A stretch of DNA of 29,923 nt from a virus. Shown here piece by piece: positions 23,011-29,923 of this stretch. The stretch's first letter is position 1. Each line of letters begins with the position of its first letter. The DNA is taken from the IMG/VR virus record IMGVR_UViG_3300044843_000942, positions 1 through 29,923 of that record; one strand, 5' to 3'. Below the pieces are notes generated by a model. The model had not been told where the DNA came from. It was given only the letters and a program-made list of their open reading frames with translations, and made no database searches. The position numbers and the translations under genes were made by a program.

Positions 23011-26000
23011 TTACGCTCCAGGTGGAGGTGGGACTGGAGGTTCTTCTCCCGAACCCTTCTCTAATCCAGGAAGTCCTCCACCAGCATCTTGTCCTGGTAA
23101 AGCTCCCTCACTACCACCAGCCTCATTAGGATCTTTTTCTATTTCTGGAATTTCATCCTCTTCATCCAAGGCTCGTAAGGCATTCAAATCCATAGCCGCT
23201 AAAGACTCTTTCTCTTTTACAGCGATCGCACTTTGAATCGATTCTTTTCTCATCTTTCTAATTTCATCTTCAAACTCTAGACCCAAAGAACGATACAGCG
23301 TATGCAATGACGCACGTTTAGCGTCTCCTTCGCCTTGCGTTAAGGTTAACAAAGTATTAATATAATCACCAGCATCAAATAATGCCATATGATTCCAATC
23401 TACTTCGGGCACAATTAATTGCTTTTCTCCATGAGAATAATCATAAAATCCCTGGATCTTAGAAATAGGAGCGAAGATTTTTCTCTTTAACCAAGTAGAT
23501 AGCATGTTTCGGAATTGCATATAGCGTTGCTTTAATACATCCAAGGCCACACTACCATTAGCATAAGTGGTATCCGCGCCACCATCCATTAATACCGGCG
23601 GTACTTGTAACCCAACATAAATCTCTTTAATAATTTGGGTAATATCTCCAGAAATGTCATAAATGCCTTGACCATAACCCACTCGTTCTACCGCTACGCC
23701 AGAATGAGTAAAAATCTTAAAATCCTTATCATATTGAGCTTGCTCAAAGACATTGCGCCAGGCTTCTAGGTCGGCAAAGGTGGGGTGAAGGCCGTCGGCA
23801 GCGTCGGTGCCGATTTTGACCAGGGTGAGGGGGTTTACCATATTATCCGCCTGGGCGTACTTCGAATTCCCCTGCACCGTCACCTTCCCATTTCTTCTCG
23901 TCACAAACAATCCCGTCGGTACCTCAAAACACCACACCAAACCATGATAATTTACTTTGTTAAAAGAAGCGCCTTTTTGATTTTTACCGCTACCATTAAT
24001 TTTAGGTGTTAACCCTTTATTAGTATCAGACCATCGAATTACATATTCAGTACAAGTCTTTCTCTTGAAAGCTTGTAAAATAGGCACATATCCTAATTTA
24101 TAAACTAACTCATAAACATCATCTGCTAATTGTTTAGAGGCAGTAGAATACTTATAAGACGATTGCGAGTTATTTAATTTCTTTCTAGAACCATCACCAT
24201 CCAATAAAGCGTCTAAAATAATTTGCAATTTATCTGGAGATAAATCTAAAACAAATCTAGGAATTCGTTTGTTTTTAGAATCACACTTACCATCGATCCC
24301 AATAGTCTCAATTAAGTACTTATTGAGCAAATTATAATAAATAGTTCCGCTCCATTGTTCTTTGGGACAATGAGCCGAGAAGCCTCCGCCTTTAACTTTA
24401 ATGGAGGTAGATACTTTTTTATCGAAAATCTGAGCAAAATTTTCAATATTCTCTCTCATATTGCGATAATATAAAGATTGCGTTAATTGAGTAACTACCA
24501 CCCTATTTCTATGTTGATTGGTTTTTTTATTCAAACTACTATCAACACAACCCTCACTAATCACATTGCCAATAAATTTTAAATATACCTCAATCGGAAC
24601 TTGTTTATCAATGACTGTTACCGACTCTACATTATTACCGGCCCAATCAATAACATTATTAAATTTATAAGAATGTCCAACGGATAATTCTCGAGCTGGA
24701 ATTTTAGCATATCCCATTTCTTGATTGTTAATAATTGGATTGACCCACATTTTGTGATTGGGAGTAACTAAGCAATCTACTTTTTTACCTTGAAAATGAA
24801 TCATATCTCCATCATAGTGAGACATATGCATTTCAATAGGCGTATGATATTCCATGGCTTGAGTCTTAGGATTAACACAAGCAATTTTAATATCATCTTT
24901 CAAAGTTAATAACGATAATGATTGATCCTCATTGACAATGATGCCATTAATGTAATTATCTTTCTCTAATTGGTGTAAATATTTAAAGCCTTCTTCTGTT
25001 AAAATTTCAGTGTGCTCATCATAAGAATTAGCATATTGGACTGTGATTTTACCATTTCTTCTAGAAATAACTTTTTTATTGGTCGCAATATTCCATAATT
25101 TACCAGTATACTCATTAAGAGCAATAGTCGCACCACCAAATTTATTCTTGTGATCAAAAGAACAGACATATGGATGATTGCCATACTCAGTAGTCGACCA
25201 CATGACAATATATTCTGTCACTGATTTGTTATTGGTTTTAGTCGCAGTAGAAATACACAGATTCGGCGCAAACCCTAATTTAAATACTAATTCATATACA
25301 TCATCAGCTAATTGCTTAGAAATGGTAGAATATTTAAAACTAGTCGACTTATTTGCTACTCGTTCTGAGCCATCTCCTTTAACTAATGCCTGCAATAATG
25401 TATTCATTAATTCGGGAGTTAAATTTAATACCCATCGAGGCAAACATTTATGAGCCGATAAGGTATTTTGATTAGTACCAATTTCTTTTTTAAAATGGTC
25501 AACGAGATCTTTGCCATGAATCACTACTTGCCATTTTTCTTTGGGAGTATGAGCAGAATATCCAGAACCAATTACTTTAACAGTATGATTAGCCTTTTTA
25601 TTTAATAATTGGGCAAATACATCAAAAGACTCTCTCATCTCTTGATAACAATCACTAGAAGTTAATTGACTGACCGAGATAGACGCATCATGTCTATTAT
25701 TTTGATCATTAGCATAAATGCATCCTTCGGAGACCAAATAGCCTAATACTTTTAAGTATAATTCGGTTGGAATATGCTTGCCATTGACTACCACGGTGGC
25801 CGGATGGTCAGTATTATTAAATTGGACTTGAGAATTAAATTGATAATAGGATTTCTTTTCTAATAAAGAAGAGGCCATCACCTTTTGAAAGTTATTATCA
25901 GTTTTAGCTACATCTAACCAACTAGTTGGTAAAACTGCTAAATCTACTTTTTTACCAGTCACCGAAAATATTTGACCAGAATATTGCTCAATAGATAAAT

Positions 26001-27084
26001 TTTCAGGATAATCATAATTAACTTGGTTATTATCATCTACTAAGGCTAGTTTAATACGAGCTAGTTTATGATTGACTGTATTATTGACTTGTAAAAGGTC
26101 GGTGATTTTTTTAAAACCTTGATTGGTGAGAACTTCGGTGTCAGCGGAGTAGCACTCGCGTAACTTATCAAACAACATCAGCTGCCGGAAAATACACACC
26201 GGCAACCCCGTCCCTCGGATTTCATACGGACTAATTCTTCTCGCCAAATGAGAGACATGAAAATTATCTAAAGGAATATTCTCGCCACGTTTAACGGAAT
26301 TAATAATGTGACTATTTAATTGTTTTCTTTGCTCAATATCAGTAGGTCGATTAGAAAAGATAATTTTCTTTAAATTTTCATCCGGGCGTAACATAATGAT
26401 GGGCTCATTCGCCACTACAGTACGTTTGACAATCATATAATCTGGATTTTGAATTAATAACCGGCTCCATTTGCCACGACTTTCATCTAATTCTGAATAG
26501 ACGAAAGACTCTCCCAATAACCAATATTCTTGGGCAATTTGAACGCAGACATTCATTAAATCAATTTCTTCAATCATATCATTGAAGAATCTTTCAATTT
26601 CTTTATTGGGACAAGTAATATTTAATTTACTAATAGGATAAGTGCTATGCAAATTAATAGCATTATGGACAAAGGGATTTAGTGCATAAAAGCTGCGACA
26701 CCAAGCATTAATAGTGGCTCTATCTCGTGGTAAGTTTAAATTAGAATTCAACCATAATGGAGAATAAACTTCTGGAGATTGTTTAACAGTATCTCCGTTA
26801 CCACCACGATAGTTTCCTCCAGAAGAGCTAACTACTTGAGCAAATTTATTTTGACCAACTGAAGATACTACCCTTCCATTAACCGTACTACCATCTTCTG
26901 AGGCTGACGGGCCCGAACCATCACGAAAAAATCCTTGATTGACTTCATTTGAGATTCCATCTCGTCTAAACTGTGACACTGATTTTGCCATCAAAGCGCT
27001 AACTTGCGGTACATCAGATCGAGATGCTAAATATTGCTCCGATTTAGAAGGGCCATCCCAACGTGTTAATTTATTTTTAGCCAT
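23011..27084 (-). CDS. Portal protein precursor containing two tandem inteins
   Basis: 1357 residues, starting after ATGAGGATAC. The exteins are residues 1-310 and 1074-1357, joined as '...LFDKLRE-SKYAQADNM...' to give a 594-residue portal, a normal length. Portal-like segments include 'WCRSFYALNPFVHNAINLHS', 'CVQIAQEYWLLGESFVY', 'HLARRISPYEIRGTGLPV', 'IIKEIYVGLQVPPVLMDGGA' and 'LKQRYMQFRNMLSTWLKRKI'. The C-terminus is acidic then Pro/Gly-rich. The portal forms the ring at the unique capsid vertex through which the terminase pumps DNA. The inserted 763 residues must be removed by protein splicing. Coding around both outer junctions (about 23760-23930 and 26160-26240) is G+C-rich, unlike the rest. 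The gene follows the terminase after 55 bases. Confidence 0.88.
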   Translation of the reverse strand: MAKNKLTRWDGPSKSEQYLASRSDVPQVSALMAKSVSQFRRDGISNEVNQGFFRDGSGPSASEDGSTVNGRVVSSVGQNKFAQVVSSSGGNYRGGNGDTVKQSPEVYSPLWLNSNLNLPRDRATINAWCRSFYALNPFVHNAINLHSTYPISKLNITCPNKEIERFFNDMIEEIDLMNVCVQIAQEYWLLGESFVYSELDESRGKWSRLLIQNPDYMIVKRTVVANEPIIMLRPDENLKKIIFSNRPTDIEQRKQLNSHIINSVKRGENIPLDNFHVSHLARRISPYEIRGTGLPVCIFRQLMLFDKLRECYSADTEVLTNQGFKKITDLLQVNNTVNHKLARIKLALVDDNNQVNYDYPENLSIEQYSGQIFSVTGKKVDLAVLPTSWLDVAKTDNNFQKVMASSLLEKKSYYQFNSQVQFNNTDHPATVVVNGKHIPTELYLKVLGYLVSEGCIYANDQNNRHDASISVSQLTSSDCYQEMRESFDVFAQLLNKKANHTVKVIGSGYSAHTPKEKWQVVIHGKDLVDHFKKEIGTNQNTLSAHKCLPRWVLNLTPELMNTLLQALVKGDGSERVANKSTSFKYSTISKQLADDVYELVFKLGFAPNLCISTATKTNNKSVTEYIVMWSTTEYGNHPYVCSFDHKNKFGGATIALNEYTGKLWNIATNKKVISRRNGKITVQYANSYDEHTEILTEEGFKYLHQLEKDNYINGIIVNEDQSLSLLTLKDDIKIACVNPKTQAMEYHTPIEMHMSHYDGDMIHFQGKKVDCLVTPNHKMWVNPIINNQEMGYAKIPARELSVGHSYKFNNVIDWAGNNVESVTVIDKQVPIEVYLKFIGNVISEGCVDSSLNKKTNQHRNRVVVTQLTQSLYYRNMRENIENFAQIFDKKVSTSIKVKGGGFSAHCPKEQWSGTIYYNLLNKYLIETIGIDGKCDSKNKRIPRFVLDLSPDKLQIILDALLDGDGSRKKLNNSQSSYKYSTASKQLADDVYELVYKLGYVPILQAFKRKTCTEYVIRWSDTNKGLTPKINGSGKNQKGASFNKVNYHGLVWCFEVPTGLFVTRRNGKVTVQGNSKYAQADNMVNPLTLVKIGTDAADGLHPTFADLEAWRNVFEQAQYDKDFKIFTHSGVAVERVGYGQGIYDISGDITQIIKEIYVGLQVPPVLMDGGADTTYANGSVALDVLKQRYMQFRNMLSTWLKRKIFAPISKIQGFYDYSHGEKQLIVPEVDWNHMALFDAGDYINTLLTLTQGEGDAKRASLHTLYRSLGLEFEDEIRKMRKESIQSAIAVKEKESLAAMDLNALRALDEEDEIPEIEKDPNEAGGSEGALPGQDAGGGLPGLEKGSGEEPPVPPPPGA
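23866..25026 (-). mobile_element. Portal intein copy 2 (LAGLIDADG, splicing motifs largely intact)
   Basis: Residues 687-1073. Block A begins at Ser687 ('SYDEHTEILTEEGF'), block B is 'VDCLVTPNHKMWV' with the TxxH pair T774/H777, endonuclease motifs are 'FIGNVISEGC' and 'ILDALLDGDGS', block F is 'WCFEVPTGLFVTRRNGK' and block G is 'VTVQGN' before Ser1074. The final block has Gly rather than His before Asn, which other inteins also show. The last ~25 codons are G/C-ended and match the adjacent extein in composition. The nucleophile at position 1 is Ser, while copy 1 has Cys. Confidence 0.88.
25027..26154 (-). mobile_element. Portal intein copy 1 (LAGLIDADG, degenerate splicing motifs)
   Basis: Residues 311-686. 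Block A is 'CYSADTEVLTNQGFKKI' with Cys311. The block B position reads 'VDLAVLPTSWLDV', so the TxxH pair is lost (TPNH in copy 2 becomes LPTS). Endonuclease motifs are 'VLGYLVSEGC' and 'LLQALVKGDGS'; the second keeps the catalytic-position Asp but has Lys for the earlier Asp. Block F 'LWNIATNKKVISRRNGK' lacks the CFEVP core, and block G is 'ITVQYAN'. It aligns along its whole length with copy 2. Splicing ability is doubtful when alone. Confidence 0.85.
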
Positions 27085-27105
27085 GTATCCTCATTTTATA
27101 CTATG

Positions 27106-27115
27106 CAACAATATG
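27106..27115 (-). promoter_or_regulatory. Candidate phage promoter motif CATATTGTTG
   Basis: Minus-strand CATATTGTTG followed by GTATAAAAT, in the 55-base gap before the portal gene. Third member of the ATATTGT set. The combination with a TATA-like box about 4 bases downstream is seen in several gaps. Confidence 0.3.
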
Positions 27116-27139
27116 ATATATATCAATTCTTAGCAATAA

Positions 27140-29470
27140 TCAGAATTTACGAGAAATATAACCACCAGTTACTAATGGCTTATTCATATTAGAAAAATTA
27201 GATTTTTGCAAAATAGGATTATTATTAGTAAATCCCTTAGTAATGATAAATTTATATGCCAAATAGGCATTCAATAAGGCCATAAATCCGTCATTGGGAG
27301 TTCCGCCCTTGACATAATGGATTTGAGGATCCGCCCCCATTCGAGAAATAGAGGGCTTAATTTCCATACTACAACAATGATCAATTAACCAAGCAATTTT
27401 TTCATAGTCTCCAAAAGGAAACTTAATCATCCCATTCTTTAATTGTTCATATAATTCTCCAATATAATAATCTCTTTCAAAGACTAATTCTTTGGGAAAA
27501 GCATCTATACTATATTTGATATGATTATTGACTTTTGGATGAGCACGAGAGACAATATATTTGTCCCCATAAATTTGATGTAACGTTTGAGAAAAATCAT
27601 TAGAATATCCAATATCACCAATCGCTAAATTCACACCATATTGTCTAATAATTTGTTCAATCAGACCCTTTTTGCTTTCCGGATCGTTTCTTTTAAATTT
27701 AGTGGCAAATTCAATATGTAATAATCCTGGGCCTTTAGCCGATAACACCACTGCTGTACTATAGGATTGACCTTTAGATTTAGAATTTTCAATATCGGCT
27801 AATTGTTCTACGTCTGCTCTAGCACCATAATCGATACCTAAGACTACGATTTGTTGATCGGTACCATTTCGAGAAGGAGCAATACGAGCACTAAATTTAC
27901 GGTCATCTCCACATTTCTCTTTAATTTCTTCTGGAGTAATGGGACTAGAATCTCCTTGAAAGAATTCTCCCATAACTTCGTTCATGAAGACACGTTCAGT
28001 ATTAATAGGATGATTCCCCGGCATTTCATTATCCATATCTTCTCGACTAAACATAGGCATGTATAATTGATTGATATGGAACCCAACCATTTTGCAATCC
28101 GGATCATCTGGGTCTCGTAAGGCAGTCCATTTACCTCTTTCTGCCGCTTCTAATTTATTTTGCTCATGACCACAATGTGGGCATTTAACCATAAATCCAT
28201 AAATCCAAATATTCTTCCAATCATCTGATCCAGGAGTATATAGAGGAAAATATTCTTTACATTTTCCACATCCTAAATAATAATATTGTTGAGAAGAAGT
28301 TTGCCACATTTTATGGAAATCAGAGCCTTTTCTTCTAGGAGTTCCAAAATAAACTTGAACTCCTTTAGACGGTTTACCATATTTGGCTGTTGTTAAAGTT
28401 TTAAGAGAATTTCCAATGGCAATACTAGTAGTTTTCTGGCAATTATGAACTATCGGACCACCTTGATGCTTTCCATTTTTATTTGGCGCCAAAATAAAAT
28501 TATGATTATCTTCTACTTCAATATCATAGACTGTTTTTGTCTCATTCGAATATTCAATGCTATCTAAAACTAACCAACTAACTTTTTTATAAGTATCATC
28601 GTAGCTTTTAATTAATGTTCCAATAGGAATATCTTTTATTTCTTTCCAGCCAAATTCAGTCAGAAACCGATGATTATCAGTACATGAAATTTTTCTTCCA
28701 CTTAATTTAATATTAACTAATTTTTTATCTCCACGATTAAAGACATTAACAATTTTTTTGTATTCAAAATTTTCATTTTCTAAATTAAAAGTTAAAACTA
28801 ATGGAACATTTTGATTATTGGTAAATAAATCATATAATTGACCAATAGATTTTTTACCTTGATTAGTTGCTATTTTTTGATTATACGGAAAACATTCATC
28901 AAAGAAGATAATATCCGCACTGCGTCCCATTACTCTATCACCATCTAAACCCACAGACTCAATCCATAAATGATTACCACCTACAAATTGCTTAAAATGT
29001 AACGAATCATTAGTGGAAGTAGATTGATCCAATAACGATTGCATATAAGCTTTGGGCTTTAATGACTTATTATTGGGATCTGATGGTAATGGGACCGAAG
29101 AAGAAATAATTTGATTTAATTTGGTTTTAGAGTAGGCTGCCGCTAATTCTAATTGGGGAAAGGCATGAATAATTCGAACCGGAGGCTTGCTGCCGGTGCC
29201 AAAAATGCCGGAGCCCATGAAGTACATTTCTAGGGCGGAGGCCATGGTGGTGGCGCCCACTTGTCTACCTTTCACGATAATGATCGGCTTCGAATTTGGC
29301 TCCAACGCCTTAATCCCAATATACCGATAAATCTCCGCAAAGGGTCGATATCCATTCCCTCGCAATCTAAAAGGCTTGCCATCTAATGTCAGGTTAGATT
29401 CCACAAAGACTACCGGATCTAACATCATCAATTGATTCTTTAATTTTAAAAATAAACTATCATCGGCCAT
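27140..29470 (-). CDS. Terminase large subunit precursor with mini-intein
   Basis: 776 residues. The ATPase Walker A-type loop is 'VKGRQVGATTMAS' (66-78) and Walker B is 'ADIIFFDE' (185-192), immediately followed by the intein (193-343). After splicing the protein is 625 residues, usual for the family. A zinc-finger insert with C401-xx-C404 and C430-xx-C433 recalls gpA-type terminases. The RNase H-like nuclease has D547 ('VLGIDYGA'), D619 ('LAIGDIGYSND') and D727 ('TPNDGFMALLNAYLAY'). It powers DNA packaging and cuts the concatemer at the portal. The start overlaps the end of the upstream endonuclease gene and has no ribosome binding site of its own, so it may depend on coupling. Codons at about 29160-29350 are markedly G+C-rich. 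Confidence 0.9.
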   Translation of the reverse strand: MADDSLFLKLKNQLMMLDPVVFVESNLTLDGKPFRLRGNGYRPFAEIYRYIGIKALEPNSKPIIIVKGRQVGATTMASALEMYFMGSGIFGTGSKPPVRIIHAFPQLELAAAYSKTKLNQIISSSVPLPSDPNNKSLKPKAYMQSLLDQSTSTNDSLHFKQFVGGNHLWIESVGLDGDRVMGRSADIIFFDECFPYNQKIATNQGKKSIGQLYDLFTNNQNVPLVLTFNLENENFEYKKIVNVFNRGDKKLVNIKLSGRKISCTDNHRFLTEFGWKEIKDIPIGTLIKSYDDTYKKVSWLVLDSIEYSNETKTVYDIEVEDNHNFILAPNKNGKHQGGPIVHNCQKTTSIAIGNSLKTLTTAKYGKPSKGVQVYFGTPRRKGSDFHKMWQTSSQQYYYLGCGKCKEYFPLYTPGSDDWKNIWIYGFMVKCPHCGHEQNKLEAAERGKWTALRDPDDPDCKMVGFHINQLYMPMFSREDMDNEMPGNHPINTERVFMNEVMGEFFQGDSSPITPEEIKEKCGDDRKFSARIAPSRNGTDQQIVVLGIDYGARADVEQLADIENSKSKGQSYSTAVVLSAKGPGLLHIEFATKFKRNDPESKKGLIEQIIRQYGVNLAIGDIGYSNDFSQTLHQIYGDKYIVSRAHPKVNNHIKYSIDAFPKELVFERDYYIGELYEQLKNGMIKFPFGDYEKIAWLIDHCCSMEIKPSISRMGADPQIHYVKGGTPNDGFMALLNAYLAYKFIITKGFTNNNPILQKSNFSNMNKPLVTGGYISRKF
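28442..28894 (-). mobile_element. Terminase mini-intein at Walker B
   Basis: 151 residues from Cys193 to Asn343, followed by Cys344. Block A 'CFPYNQKIATNQG', block B 'ISCTDNHRFLTEFGW' with T264 and H267, block F 'VYDIEVEDNHNFIL' with D316 and H323, and block G 'GGPIVHN'. All splicing residues are present. There is no endonuclease domain, so it cannot home by itself. The insertion point splits the catalytic acidic pair from the rest of the motif ('FFDE / CQKTT'), a known favoured intein site in terminases. Confidence 0.92.
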
Positions 29471-29923
29471 AAATATTCACAAAATCAACTTCCCAAATAG
29501 ATATAACTTTATAGCCATGTTTTTTAAACTCTACTTCTTTAGCTAAAGTTTGTTGATATAATTGACCAAAACTACATTTAGTATGATTATTAATTTTATC
29601 CGGACAAAATTTACTAGGATTACCATGCCAATAATCACCATTGAACTCGTAAATAGTTTTAGTCATTGGATCATATCCATCGACATAATATGACTTGCTT
29701 AAGTTAATTTTATAATTTCTAAATTTTGGGTCGATGCTCATTAAATCTAACCATCGAGTTTCGTTTTTGGATACTTTATTAATGCATTTAGCACAGCCTT
29801 TGCCGGCCAAATGATCATGCATCGTCTGCCAAAACGGCCCATGGATTTTGCAAATTATTTCTACTTTTTGGCGAGTCGAAAGAAATTGCATCTTAGAATA
29901 ATCATATCGATCTTGATGCACTA
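29460..29923 (-). CDS. Vsr-like homing endonuclease with zinc-knuckle repeat (5' end cut by window)
   Basis: About 154 residues are visible and the frame is open to the window edge; GTG 29921 is probably an internal valine because the motif it opens ('VHQDRYDYSKMQF') normally sits inside such proteins. Next comes 'IICKIHGPFWQTMHDHLAGK' then 'GCAKC', a Cys/His module typical of the DUF723-like DNA-binding repeat. The C-terminal part 'YYVDGYDPMTKTIYEFNGDY' with 'WHGNP', and then 'HGYKVISIWEVDF', matches the very-short-patch-repair (Vsr)-like nuclease fold used by some phage homing endonucleases. It ends 11 bases inside the terminase start. It is likely a free-standing homing endonuclease targeting the terminase region. 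Confidence 0.78.
   Translation of the reverse strand, partial: VHQDRYDYSKMQFLSTRQKVEIICKIHGPFWQTMHDHLAGKGCAKCINKVSKNETRWLDLMSIDPKFRNYKINLSKSYYVDGYDPMTKTIYEFNGDYWHGNPSKFCPDKINNHTKCSFGQLYQQTLAKEVEFKKHGYKVISIWEVDFVNIYGR

Noticed and set aside
29919-29921. GTG as the true start of the right-edge endonuclease
   Set aside because: The frame stays open to the window edge and the residues at this point match the interior of the family's repeat motif, so the gene most likely extends beyond the window.

Overview
This window is part of the virion-structure region of a large, AT-rich tailed dsDNA phage. Almost everything reads on the minus strand, so gene order runs from right to left: large terminase, portal, several head-assembly or small genes including a peptidoglycan hydrolase and a phosphatase, a prohead-protease/scaffold fusion, small scaffold-like proteins, a virion structural protein, five unrecognised (probably internal) virion proteins, a capsid decoration-like protein and the major capsid protein. 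Spacing is tight (4-nt ATGA overlaps, 1-11 nt gaps), as in a late operon. I see no replication, lysogeny, tRNA or CRISPR genes. The host cannot be told from the sequence. The capsid, 'PGQIAEL' structural and protease families recall those of giant phages, but that is from memory, not a search.

The region is crowded with mobile endonuclease and intein elements. There are two free-standing LAGLIDADG genes (1-935, cut by the window edge, and 11191-12012, the only plus-strand gene), two HNH genes (1258-1824 and 17280-17942) and one Vsr-like/zinc-finger endonuclease cut by the right edge (29460-29923). The terminase carries a 151-residue mini-intein exactly at its Walker B motif. The portal carries two homologous endonuclease-bearing inteins fused head to tail with no extein between them, about 763 inserted residues in all. 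The first copy has lost its block B TxxH and much of block F, while the second keeps them. This tandem, partly degenerate intein is the most unusual object in the window.

Region by region: 1-1257 holds one endonuclease gene and a 320-bp non-coding stretch with alternating TTATAGG/CCTATAA repeats. 1258-3782 holds an HNH gene, the major capsid gene between two strong hairpin terminators, and a decoration-like gene. 3890-10336 holds five unknown proteins, all with a short N-terminal motif resembling 'K-I-A-Q-E', two with membrane segments. 10426-12012 holds a structural gene that seems to start at a non-standard ATT codon, and a divergent homing endonuclease gene. 12009-17247 holds small helical or charged proteins, a possibly broken gene, and the 1199-residue protease/scaffold. 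17280-18780 holds an HNH gene, a 48-residue gene and a helical protein. 18817-22949 is a compact five-gene cluster. 23011-29923 holds portal, terminase and an endonuclease.

Working together: terminase and portal package DNA. The protease/scaffold and small Lys/Glu-rich proteins would direct assembly around the capsid and decoration proteins. The 'KIAQE' proteins may be cargo or core proteins targeted to or processed in the prohead. Several GC-rich, differently coded patches lie next to the mobile elements and may be gene-conversion footprints.
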